Shown here piece by piece: positions 17,460-24,722 of a stretch of 64,000 bases of DNA. A program made the translations under genes and the position numbers. Source of the DNA: Halalkalicoccus sp. NIPERK01 (GTDB lineage Archaea > Halobacteriota > Halobacteria > Halobacteriales > Halalkalicoccaceae); contig NZ_JASVVV010000001.1 of NCBI RefSeq assembly GCF_030287405.1, positions 124,001 through 188,000 on the forward strand, read 5' to 3'. The stretch's first letter is position 1; the number at the start of each line of letters is the position of its first letter. The notes beneath the pieces were generated by a model, which was not told the DNA's origin, made no database searches, and saw only the letters and a list, made by a program, of their open reading frames with translations.

Positions 17460-18219
17460 GTACACCCCCCGGGAGCTGATGGTCAGCGCCGCGGCCGCGG
17501 AGATCGAGGACGGCGACACCGCGTTCGTCGGGATGCGACTGCCGCTCATCGCGTTCCAGGTCGCCGTCAGCACCCACGCGCCGAACTCGATGGCCGTCTA
17601 CGAGAGCGGCGTCGTGCGGGACTCGCCCGCCGACGGCTTCATCCACACGATGTGCGACCTGCCGAACCTGAACCGCGCGGTCTCGACCACCGGGATGATC
17701 GACATCATGAGCCGCCTCCAGCGCGGCGACGTCGACGTGGGCTTTCTCGGCGGCGCGGAGATCGATCGGTACGGCAACCTCAACACGACGTGGGTCCGTG
17801 CCGGCGACGACGAGATACGCCTCCCCGGCAGCGGCGGCGCGTGTGACATCGCCTGCATGGCCGACCGGACCGTGCTGCTCATGCCCCACGAACCGCGCCG
17901 GTTCGCAGAGGAGGTCAACTACGTCACGAGCCCCGGCTACGCCAACGACGGGAGCGGTCGGGAAAACCATCCCGCGCCCGGCGGCGGTCCCAGCGCGCTC
18001 GTCACGTCGAAGGCCACGTTCGGGTTCGACGATAGCGGCGAGATGTACCTTCGGAGCGTTCACCCCGGCGTCGAACCGTCGGACGTGCTCGCTGATTTCC
18101 CGTGGGAGATGAACACCGCCGAAGACATCGTCGACGACGAGGTGACGACGACGCCCGAGCCCACGGACGAGGAGTTAGCGCTGACTCGAACGTTCGATCC
18201 CGACGGGTTCTGGACCTGA
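17449..18219 (+). CDS. CoA-transferase family I, subunit B
   Basis: A 256 aa beta subunit. The likely catalytic Glu is E52 in AVYESGVV, and the oxyanion loop is GSGGACDIACMA. Because the Glu is present, a genuine transferase is more likely than a ring-hydrolase relative that has changed its active site. The gene starts inside the end of subunit A, so the two proteins should be made in equal amounts. Substrate is unknown, with glutaconate-type and aromatic acids both possible. Confidence 0.87.
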   Translation: MASEYTPRELMVSAAAAEIEDGDTAFVGMRLPLIAFQVAVSTHAPNSMAVYESGVVRDSPADGFIHTMCDLPNLNRAVSTTGMIDIMSRLQRGDVDVGFLGGAEIDRYGNLNTTWVRAGDDEIRLPGSGGACDIACMADRTVLLMPHEPRRFAEEVNYVTSPGYANDGSGRENHPAPGGGPSALVTSKATFGFDDSGEMYLRSVHPGVEPSDVLADFPWEMNTAEDIVDDEVTTTPEPTDEELALTRTFDPDGFWT

Positions 18220-18324
18220 CTGCCCCGAGGTACCGACGACATCGAGACGGACTACGCGCTGGCGGGTCCGATCCTACCGAGACATCGGTACAGCCGAGTT
18301 CCAGCCGTACGGCCGGCGCCCCTT

Positions 18325-18334
18325 CATTTAAGTG
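18325..18334 (+). promoter_or_regulatory. TATA element of the winged-helix gene
   Basis: CATTTAAGTG is centred about 27 nt before the ATG at 18357, so transcription should begin at the start codon. Confidence 0.5.
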
Positions 18335-18356
18335 TTCTTCGACCGATATACGGCGT

Positions 18357-18710
18357 ATGGCCGATTCCACCGACCCGGATGACTCCGAAGCGTTCGCATC
18401 GGACGTCCCGCTGACGGACGTCTTCGGGTCGCATCCGAAGACGAAACTCATCGCCGCACTGCTCACCGAGACGGCGGATCCGGTGACCCCCTTCACCGTG
18501 AACGAGATCAGCCGGATTTCCGGCGTCGATCCGGAGATGGTCGAGGAGCACGTCGAGGATCTTCTCGCCTACGGAATCGTCGTCGAAACGGACGATCTCG
18601 ACGGCGAAGACACGTACCAACTCGACGAGGAAAGCGACGCCGTCGACGACATCAGACGGCTGTACGACGATCTGTCCGGGGAGCGGCCGGCATCGAATAC
18701 GAGCGAGTGA
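18357..18710 (+). CDS. small winged-helix transcriptional regulator
   Basis: A 117 aa acidic protein. Residues about 20-85 read as a winged helix: HPKTKLIAALL, then FTVNEISRISGVDPEMVEEHVEDLLAYGIVVE. It resembles the many haloarchaeal one-domain MarR/ArsR-like regulators. The ATG at 18357 lies 27 nt after a TATA-like CATTTAAGTG (18325-18334), which supports a leaderless start. It sits between the CoA-transferase and the CoA ligase and is the nearest candidate to control the aromatic-CoA genes, though no target is shown. Confidence 0.75.
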   Translation: MADSTDPDDSEAFASDVPLTDVFGSHPKTKLIAALLTETADPVTPFTVNEISRISGVDPEMVEEHVEDLLAYGIVVETDDLDGEDTYQLDEESDAVDDIRRLYDDLSGERPASNTSE

Positions 18711-18850
18711 TGCCGATACCTGGCGGTCACGCGGTGGGACGGATCGGAGCACACGGTCAGCGTTCGACGGCGGAACCGAGATCGGCAAAACGGCTTCGAT
18801 CGCCGTATCAGCCCATACGAGAGGAACCGTTAAGTATTTCTCTCGAAACT

Positions 18851-20512
18851 ATGATGACCTATTCGGAGATGCAGTCCAGTATACCATCGGAGTACCTGCC
18901 GGACGAGGCGGACGGACCGGACTACGTCCACGCCGTCCCGGAGGTACACTACCCTCGGCAGATCAACGTAACAGAGGAACTGGTCGACAGGCACGTCCGC
19001 GAGGGGCGGGGGGACAACGTCGCCATCTACTTCGAGGATCGAACCGTCTCCTACGCGGAGTTACAGGAGTCCGTCAACCGAATGGGGAACGCACTCCTCG
19101 ATCTCGGGGTCGAGCCCGGCGATCGGGTCGTTGTCAGATTCCCCAACCGACCCGAGGCGGTCGTCTCCTGTCTCGCCGCACAGAAGATCGGCGCCGTCGC
19201 GCTTCCCTCGATGAAGCTCCTTCGGGCGGCGGAACTCGAACACATAATCAACAACGCCGAGGCGACGACGGTCGTCGTCTACGACGACCTCCTCGAGGAG
19301 ATCGAGAACGCGCTGCCGGACCTCGAAACCGTCGAGGACGTCGTCGTCGCCGACCGCAACGGCGTCGATCACGACCACCACGACTACGACGAATTGATCG
19401 AGGATGCGAGCGCCGATCTCGACGCGTACGAGACGGAACGCGACGACCTGGCGCTGATGTTGTACACGAGCGGAACGACGGGCGAACCCAAGGGCGCGAT
19501 CCACACCCACCGGAACCTGCTCGCGAGCGCGGACACCTACGCCCGGTACTGTCTCGAGCCGACCGAGGAGGACGTCTTCGGCGGGAACCCGCCGCTGCCC
19601 TTCGCCTACGGCTACGGCGACCTCGTCACGTTCCCGCTGCGCTTCGGCGCCAGCACGAGCCTCGTCGAGGACGCCACGCCGGTCGATCTGTTGGAGACGA
19701 TCGATTCGCACGGGATCTCGGTGCTCTGTTCGATCCCGACCGCGTTCAACCAGATCCTCTCGAAACATCCCGACGGTCCCGAGGAGTACGACGTCTCCTC
19801 GCTCCGCGTGGGCGCGAGCGCCGGCGAGCCGTTGACGCCGACGACGTTCGAGTCGTTCAAAGAGGAGTACGGGATCGATCTCCTCGACGGCATCGGGACG
19901 ACGGAGATGCTCCACATCTTCATCAGCCACCGCCACGACGAGGAGATCGACCCGAGCGCGACCGGCTTTCCGGTCCCCGGCTACGAGTGTAAGATCGTCG
20001 ATCCCGAGACCGGCGAGGAGTGCGACCGGGGCGAGGCGGGGCTGCTCGCCGTTCGCGGCCCGACCGGCATCGAGTACTGGAACCGGCCGGAAAAACAGGC
20101 CGAGGCGGTGAAGGACAACTGGTCGTATCCCGGCGACATCTTCGTCCAGCGCGAGGACGGCCGCTTCGAGTACAAGTCCCGGAACGACGACCTCATCATC
20201 TCCAGCGGCTACAACATCCCCGGCCCGGAGGTCGAGGCCGTCATCGAGGAACTCGATACCGTCGGCGAGGTCGCCGTCGTCGGTAGCCCGGACGAGGAGC
20301 GAGGCGCGGTCGTCAAGGCGTACGTCGTGGCTGCGGACGGCGTCTCGGCGGGCGACGACCTGGTCGAGGAGATCCAGAACCACGTCAAGGACACGCTCGC
20401 GCCCTACAAGTATCCCCGCGAGGTCGAGTTCGTGCGGGAACTCCCGCGGACCGAGACCGGAAAGATCCGCCGTATCGAACTCCGCGAACGGGAAGAAAAG
20501 AAGAAAGCATAG
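18851..20512 (+). CDS. benzoate-CoA-ligase-like acyl-CoA synthetase
   Basis: A 553 aa adenylate-forming ligase. Core motifs are LMLYTSGTTGEPKGAIHTH (AMP binding), GIGTTEMLHIFIS, the hinge KSRNDDLIISSGYNI and the C-terminal lysine in PRTETGKIRR. The TEMLHIF sequence and overall length fit benzoate/2-aminobenzoate-CoA ligases better than PaaK-type phenylacetate-CoA ligase (about 430 aa). The enzyme should activate an aromatic acid with ATP and CoA, feeding the ring-epoxidase genes nearby. The start is chosen at the first of two ATGs. TAAGTATTTC lies 11-20 nt upstream, so a later ATG at 18869 is possible. Confidence 0.87.
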   Translation: MMTYSEMQSSIPSEYLPDEADGPDYVHAVPEVHYPRQINVTEELVDRHVREGRGDNVAIYFEDRTVSYAELQESVNRMGNALLDLGVEPGDRVVVRFPNRPEAVVSCLAAQKIGAVALPSMKLLRAAELEHIINNAEATTVVVYDDLLEEIENALPDLETVEDVVVADRNGVDHDHHDYDELIEDASADLDAYETERDDLALMLYTSGTTGEPKGAIHTHRNLLASADTYARYCLEPTEEDVFGGNPPLPFAYGYGDLVTFPLRFGASTSLVEDATPVDLLETIDSHGISVLCSIPTAFNQILSKHPDGPEEYDVSSLRVGASAGEPLTPTTFESFKEEYGIDLLDGIGTTEMLHIFISHRHDEEIDPSATGFPVPGYECKIVDPETGEECDRGEAGLLAVRGPTGIEYWNRPEKQAEAVKDNWSYPGDIFVQREDGRFEYKSRNDDLIISSGYNIPGPEVEAVIEELDTVGEVAVVGSPDEERGAVVKAYVVAADGVSAGDDLVEEIQNHVKDTLAPYKYPREVEFVRELPRTETGKIRRIELREREEKKKA

Positions 20513-20609
20513 CGGCCCGCCGATCCCCGTCCCGTATTCGCGGCTCTCCATCGGATGTCGCTCGCATCCGAGAGCGGCGCTTCGACCCTTGCATTCGTAT
20601 TCGAATTCA

Positions 20610-20627
20610 GTATACGAAATCGTATAC
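20610..20627. promoter_or_regulatory. perfect palindromic operator candidate
   Basis: GTATACGA-AA-TCGTATAC is an inverted repeat with 8-nt arms and a 2-nt centre, about 100 nt after the CoA-ligase stop and about 80 nt before an orphan TATA element. The half-site ATACG/CGTAT recurs at 20891-20905 and before paaA at 22068-22082. Confidence 0.5.
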
Positions 20628-20887
20628 AGAACGGTAGCGCCGGCCGCAGTGCATCGTTTCGTTCGACGCTCCGGGACCCGAACTGTAAGAACGAACGGAT
20701 CCGGCGTATATATCATTATTTTTTCATCGAAGTTATGACAACCGTATTCTTGTAACGGACGTTCGGGAACGTGGCCGTTCTCCGGATTCTATCGAATAAC
20801 ACGCATACGAATGTAATGCCAGTTTCGACGTTTTCGAGACCAAACAGCGATACCGGCTATAGAGACGTCGTATGGCCTCTAATACTT

Positions 20888-20908
20888 CGTATACGCGAAA
20901 CGTATACG
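20888..20908. promoter_or_regulatory. tandem CGTATACG operator candidate
   Basis: CGTATACG occurs twice, at 20888-20895 and 20901-20908, separated by CGAAA. Each copy is itself palindromic, and the inner halves form ATACG-N5-CGTAT as in the paaA upstream site. Confidence 0.45.
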
Positions 20909-21099
20909 CGATCCCGGGAGGAGGGTCCGACCGCTGAACCGGGAATCGTTACCGTTTCCGGCGGAGGCGCATCGTTCGATGGACCGACTTCCTCGACACC
21001 CTCGTCGGCGCCGACCGCTCGGTCCGGTACCGTCTCAATCGTGTCGAACGACATCCAAAAGCGGACTCTCCTCGATCACGCGGGGTCGAATTCCCGGCG

Positions 21100-21381
21100 T
21101 CAGGGGCTCTCGTTGGTCCGAATTCGCATGTCCGATCGGGGCTTCCCGATGCAGGTCAGGACGTACCCCTCGTCCTTCTCGCTCTCGGAGAGGAACATCC
21201 CCTCCATCTGGTCGGCCTCGCCGTCCTCGCACATGGCGCTACAGACGCCACAGACGCCCATCCGACACTGGTACGGGAGGTCGAGTCCGGCCTCCTCGGC
21301 CGCCTCGAGGATCGACTCGTTCTCGGCCACCTCGAGCGTCACCCCTTCGTCGACGAACTCGATGGTGTGTGTCTCGACCAT
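21100..21381 (-). CDS. plant-type [2Fe-2S] ferredoxin
   Basis: A 93 aa ferredoxin with Cys39, Cys44, Cys47 and Cys77 in the C-x4-C-x2-C-x29-C pattern (CRMGVCGVC ... LTCIGKP). It matches the C-terminal domain of PaaE-type reductases but has no flavin/NAD(P)H domain. It is a good candidate to pass electrons to the ring epoxidase encoded just upstream on the other strand. The partner ferredoxin reductase is not in this window. It lies 5 nt after the acetyltransferase gene, so the two are likely co-transcribed. Confidence 0.9.
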   Translation of the reverse strand: MVETHTIEFVDEGVTLEVAENESILEAAEEAGLDLPYQCRMGVCGVCSAMCEDGEADQMEGMFLSESEKDEGYVLTCIGKPRSDMRIRTNESP

Positions 21382-21386
21382 GGGTT

Positions 21387-21881
21387 CTACTGCTCCTCGA
21401 TGGAGCGTTCGAAGACGTGTTCGACGGGTTCGAAGCCGAGTTTCTCGTACACTTCGGCGGCCTTCTCGTCGCCCTCGACCACGTCGATCCGGTAGAAGTC
21501 GATGTCGCGCGGCGAGTCGGCGAACCACTCGTGGGCCTCCTCGATCAGCGCCGTTCCGACGCCCTCGTTCCAGTGGTCCTCCCGGACGTAGTGGCCGTTG
21601 ATGTAGCCGTGGTCCTTGAGCCGGAAGATGGGGTGATCCCCCATCACGCGGGCCTCGAGAACGCCGATCAGTTCGCCGGTCTCCTCGTGTTCGGCGACGA
21701 TCACCGTCCCGTACTTCGAGTCGACGAGCTGGTTCTCGAAGTATCGGAGCCACCGGTCGTCCGCGTCCTCCTTGTGCTGGTAGCGGTCGTCGTACTGCGA
21801 GAGGTGCTCGGTGAACCCGTGCCAGAGTTCGAGGATCTCTTCGCCGTCTTCGGTCGTGCCGTGTCGCAGGTCGTACGTCAT
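21387..21881 (-). CDS. GNAT-family N-acetyltransferase
   Basis: A 164 aa GNAT protein. The acetyl-CoA binding region is HWNEGVGTALIEEAHEWF, preceded by ELIGVLEARVMGD and followed by KAAEVYEKLGFEPVEHVFE. Start at 21881 (MTYDLRHGT), since the in-frame extension beyond it is Arg/Ser-rich shadow. It is divergent from paaA and cotranscribed with the ferredoxin. A role in aromatic catabolism is not evident from sequence, so it may modify a protein or a small amine. Confidence 0.85.
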   Translation of the reverse strand: MTYDLRHGTTEDGEEILELWHGFTEHLSQYDDRYQHKEDADDRWLRYFENQLVDSKYGTVIVAEHEETGELIGVLEARVMGDHPIFRLKDHGYINGHYVREDHWNEGVGTALIEEAHEWFADSPRDIDFYRIDVVEGDEKAAEVYEKLGFEPVEHVFERSIEEQ

Positions 21882-22066
21882 GTCAGTCCCTGCGCTCCCG
21901 ACTACCAAAAAAGGTCGTGTAACGCGCGAGCGGGACTCGACCGTCGAGGAGACGATCGTTCGAGCCCGCGCGATCGGTCTCGAATCGCCGCGGAGTCGTG
22001 AACCCGCCGGATCGACGGCGACGGAGTACCGTCCGCAACGGGTGAGCCACCGAAATCGGGGGGCTG

Positions 22067-22084
22067 GATACGGGAATCGTATAC
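22067..22084. promoter_or_regulatory. palindromic operator candidate upstream of paaA
   Basis: GATACGGGAATCGTATAC contains ATACG-N5-CGTAT, an imperfect form of the palindromes at 20610 and 20888. It ends 8 nt before the paaA TATA element, where a bound protein would affect the BRE/TATA complex. Confidence 0.5.
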
Positions 22085-22088
22085 AGAA

Positions 22089-22100
22089 AACAATTATAGT
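22089..22100 (+). promoter_or_regulatory. paaA promoter TATA element
   Basis: AACAATTATAGT is centred near 22096, which places transcription about 11 nt before the ATG at 22134. The short leader contains GGAGACAGAGG, which might serve as a ribosome-binding site. Confidence 0.5.
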
Positions 22101-22133
22101 GCTGGCCCGACAACCCGGAGACAGAGGCGAACC

Positions 22134-23054
22134 ATGCCAACCGAGAAGCAACTCAAACAGCAGGTCCAGAACGGGAAGATGATCGAATCGACCGACGAGA
22201 TGACAGAGGGCTACGAGAAGGCCCTGAAGCAGATCCTGACGGTCTCGGGCGATACGGAGCTGATGAGCGCCCCGGCGTACTACGACCAGTCGCTGAACGC
22301 CCCGTCGCCCAACGCGCGTGCGTCCTGCATCAGCGTGATCCAGGACGAACTCGGCCACGGTCACATCGCCTACCGGTTACTGGAGGACCTCGGCGAGGAC
22401 CGCGAGGAACTCATCTACGGGCGCGAGCCCCACGAGTTCCGCAACACCTACGGCTTCGACCAGCACATCGAGAACTTCGCCGAACTCGTGACGGCCCACG
22501 GTCTGTTCGACCGAGCGGGGATCGTCCTGCTCGGCGACATCCACGAGAACACCTCCTACGCGCCCTGGAAGCGCGCGCTGACGAAGGTCAACAAGGAGGA
22601 GCAGTTCCACCTCCGCCACGGCGAGACGTGGATGCGCCGGCTCGCGAACAAGAACGACAAGACCCGCGCGAAGCTCCAGGAGGCCGTCGACTGGATGTTC
22701 CCGATCGGAATCGAGTGGTTCGGGCTGCCCGACGACAAGAAGAAACACGACGACCAGCTCGAGTACCGGATCAAGGGCAAGTCCAACGACGAACTCCGCC
22801 AGGACTGGCTCGCGCGGTCGATGCCGCTCATGAACGAACTCGACCTCGACGTGCCGGCCCACTACGACGAGGAGGCCGACGAGTACGTCATCGAGTACGA
22901 CATGCCGATCGCGTTCGATGCGGCAAACAAGGAGTGGCGCTACGACGAACCAATCTCGTGGGGCGACGTCATGGACCGCTGGCGCTCGCGCGGGCCGGCC
23001 AACGAGAAGTACGTCGAACTCATCCAGTCGGGTACCGTCGAGGTCGGGGTCTGA
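22134..23054 (+). CDS. paaA: ring 1,2-phenylacetyl-CoA epoxidase-type oxygenase subunit PaaA
   Basis: A 306 aa ferritin-like di-iron protein. The two metal-binding helices show DELGHGHIAYRLLED (about 67-81) and KEEQFHLRHGETWMRRL (about 151-167), the ExxH-type ligands of PaaA. The family uses O2 and reductant to epoxidise the aromatic ring of an aryl-CoA. With PaaB and PaaC encoded downstream this should be the catalytic subunit. The classical substrate is phenylacetyl-CoA, but the neighbouring benzoate-type ligase leaves the true aryl-CoA open. Confidence 0.9.
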   Translation: MPTEKQLKQQVQNGKMIESTDEMTEGYEKALKQILTVSGDTELMSAPAYYDQSLNAPSPNARASCISVIQDELGHGHIAYRLLEDLGEDREELIYGREPHEFRNTYGFDQHIENFAELVTAHGLFDRAGIVLLGDIHENTSYAPWKRALTKVNKEEQFHLRHGETWMRRLANKNDKTRAKLQEAVDWMFPIGIEWFGLPDDKKKHDDQLEYRIKGKSNDELRQDWLARSMPLMNELDLDVPAHYDEEADEYVIEYDMPIAFDAANKEWRYDEPISWGDVMDRWRSRGPANEKYVELIQSGTVEVGV

Positions 23055-23055
23055 G

Positions 23056-23451
23056 ATGTCCAGCGCACGACAGCGGGCCGACGGCGCGTCCGGTCCCGCA
23101 CACGCAAGCGAGTTCGTCGAACGGCGCCGCGCCGACGCGACCCCCTTCGAGGGGTACCTGTGGGACGTCGTCGACGAGATCCCGGACCCGCACATCCCCG
23201 TCAGCCTGGTCGAGATGGCGATGATCTACGACATCGAGGCCGACGACGGGGCGGTCGCCGTCGAGATGACCTACCCGTGTATGGGCTGTCCGGCCTACGA
23301 CATGATCCAGAACGACATCGAGAGCTGTCTCACCGTCCTCGACGGCGTCGACACCGTCGACGTCGAGGTCGTCTGGGACCCGGTCTGGTCGAAGGAGATG
23401 CTCACCGCGGAGGTCAGAGAGAAGATGCGAAAATCGGGGATCAGCCTCTGA
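23056..23451 (+). CDS. paaD: PaaD N-terminal part (MIP18/DUF59 domain) as a free protein
   Basis: A 131 aa protein with an N-terminal acidic linker and a MIP18/DUF59 fold (about 33-131), including EIPDPHIPVSLVEMAMIYDI and the Cys pair C75/C78 in TYPCMGCPAYDMI. In bacteria PaaD joins this domain to a C-terminal zinc ribbon. Here the ribbon is missing, and a matching one is encoded separately at 24427. PaaD is thought to help iron-cofactor assembly of the epoxidase. It starts 2 nt after the paaA stop codon. Confidence 0.88.
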   Translation: MSSARQRADGASGPAHASEFVERRRADATPFEGYLWDVVDEIPDPHIPVSLVEMAMIYDIEADDGAVAVEMTYPCMGCPAYDMIQNDIESCLTVLDGVDTVDVEVVWDPVWSKEMLTAEVREKMRKSGISL

Positions 23452-23454
23452 GCC

Positions 23455-23664
23455 ATGAAGTACGAAGTATTCGCACGAATCAAGCAGGGCGACGAGACGA
23501 TACACATCGGCAACGTGCGGGCGCAGAACGATCGCCTCGCGCGGATGTACGCACACAACACGTTCGACGAGGAGGACTGGGACTACCTCGCGGTCGTTCG
23601 CGCCGAGGACCTGATCGAGGTCACCGGCGAGCGACCCACGGCGGGGGTGCGTGCCGATGAGTGA
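23455..23664 (+). CDS. paaB: ring epoxidase subunit PaaB
   Basis: A 69 aa small subunit. KYEVFARIKQGDETIHIGNVRAQNDRLA fits the PaaB pattern (E-V-F-x-R-x3-G...H-G-x-V-x-A), followed by the LARMYAHNTFDEEDWDYLAVVR helix/strand. It is shorter than bacterial PaaB (about 90 aa). PaaB bridges PaaA-PaaC pairs in the complex. It lies 3 nt after paaD(N), and paaC starts inside its last codons. Confidence 0.85.
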   Translation: MKYEVFARIKQGDETIHIGNVRAQNDRLARMYAHNTFDEEDWDYLAVVRAEDLIEVTGERPTAGVRADE

Positions 23665-24421
23665 CTGGCCGGAGCAGGCGGTCGACTACGTCCAGGCCAT
23701 CGCGGACACGAAGCTCGTCCTCGGGCACCGGAACGCCCAGTGGAGCCTCGCGGGGCCATCCCTCGAGGACGACATCGGCGGGGCCAGCGCCGCCCAGGAG
23801 GAGATCGGCCACTTCCGACAGTTCGTCAACGAACTGGCCTCACAGGGCCGGGAGAAGGACTGGCTAAACGGCAAACGCGACGCCGAGGAGTTCAACAACG
23901 CCGCCTGCCTCGACCGGATCGACGGCGACTGGCCGGCGTACGTCGCCTCGATCGCCCCCGCCGACCGGGCGGCGTGGTACATGATCGACGCCATCGCCGT
24001 CGACGACCTCGACGGGCTGATCACGAAGATGGGCGAGGACGAGTACTTCCACCTCGAGTACCACGACGCCCGCCTGGAGACGTTGGCGGAGGACGACCCC
24101 GAGGGGATCCAGTCGACGCTGGAGACGACGCTCCCCCAGGCGCTCGCGTTCATCGGACCCGCCGAGTACGACGACGAGGCGGACCCCCTGATTCAGGCCG
24201 GGTTCACCGACCGTTCGGTCACGGAGATCCGCGAGGCGTTCGAAGAGCACTACCGGAACCTGTTCGCCGACACGGCAGTTTCGCTCGACGGCGTCGACTG
24301 GGACGCGCCGGCGCTCGAAGAGTGGAACGAGGTCAGACGCCGCGTCGGCGGCGGATCGATCGGCGACGCCGACGCCCGACAGCTCCGGGGCACCGAGAAC
24401 GAACTGTTCGCAATGGACTGA
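23657..24421 (+). CDS. paaC: ring epoxidase subunit PaaC
   Basis: A 254 aa ferritin-like helical protein. Paired helices contain HRNAQWSLAGPSLEDDIGG, AQEEIGHFRQFVNEL (about 48-62) and GEDEYFHLEYHDARLETL (about 127-144). PaaC is the structural partner that positions the PaaA CoA site. The ATG at 23657 overlaps the paaB stop by 8 nt (ATGAGTGA), and a GTG two codons earlier is less likely. Glu/His pairs remain in both helices, so metal binding is not excluded. Confidence 0.88.
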   Translation: MSDWPEQAVDYVQAIADTKLVLGHRNAQWSLAGPSLEDDIGGASAAQEEIGHFRQFVNELASQGREKDWLNGKRDAEEFNNAACLDRIDGDWPAYVASIAPADRAAWYMIDAIAVDDLDGLITKMGEDEYFHLEYHDARLETLAEDDPEGIQSTLETTLPQALAFIGPAEYDDEADPLIQAGFTDRSVTEIREAFEEHYRNLFADTAVSLDGVDWDAPALEEWNEVRRRVGGGSIGDADARQLRGTENELFAMD

Positions 24422-24426
24422 CCGTC

Positions 24427-24600
24427 ATGGACGATCGAGCATCGGACCCGGAGGTCGTCTGCCCCTTTTGTGGCTCCACGGACACCGAGCGTGAATCCGC
24501 GTTCGGGAGCGAGATCTCCAAGATGCAGTACTACTGTAACGGCTGTCACACCGTCTTCGAGCGGATCAAGTTCGACGGCAAACAGCCCGACACGCGGTAG
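24427..24600 (+). CDS. PaaD C-terminal zinc ribbon as a free 57-aa protein
   Basis: A 57 aa protein with Cys12/Cys15 (CPFCGS) and Cys37/Cys40 (CNGC) around TERESAFGSEISKMQYY. This matches the C-terminal zinc ribbon of bacterial PaaD, whose pattern is CPxCGS-T-S-FGS-C/Y-C-x2-C-x-F-F-K. It follows paaC by 5 nt, so the paa operon encodes PaaD in two pieces with paaB and paaC between them. It is easily missed because a longer shadow frame covers it. Identity as the PaaD ribbon is inferred from motif and context. Confidence 0.8.
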   Translation: MDDRASDPEVVCPFCGSTDTERESAFGSEISKMQYYCNGCHTVFERIKFDGKQPDTR

Positions 24601-24722
24601 CCGTTCCCGCACGTTTCGTGGTTCCACGAATCAGCCGCCCTCCGAGTAGCGACGGCGGTGAAGCGTTCTCGATCGCTTGTGATAGAAAATTACTTATGCG
24701 GTACCGATGATGAACGGTGTGT

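Larger units (their letters stand above)
20513..21099. other. long intergenic stretch with palindromes and an orphan promoter
   Basis: The 587-nt gap between the CoA ligase and the ferredoxin holds two CGTATAC palindromes (20610-20627 and 20888-20908) and an AT-rich TATA-like GCGTATATATCATTA near 20704-20718 that precedes only a 6-codon frame. On the minus strand a 65-codon acidic frame starts at 21054 and ends at 20857. Its composition is haloarchaeal but I recognise no family, and it overlaps a palindrome. The region may carry a small RNA, a leader or the remnant of a lost gene. Confidence 0.45.

Noticed and set aside
19061-20716. 551-codon minus-strand frame opposite the CoA ligase
   Set aside because: Antisense shadow; the plus-strand ligase has all adenylation motifs.
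20857-21054. 65-codon minus-strand acidic frame
   Set aside because: Composition is plausible, but no family, no clear promoter and overlap with a palindrome; described in the intergenic entry instead of called a gene.
20771-21601. 276-codon plus-strand frame across the ferredoxin and intergenic region
   Set aside because: Ser/Arg-rich and antisense to a ferredoxin with a full cysteine pattern.
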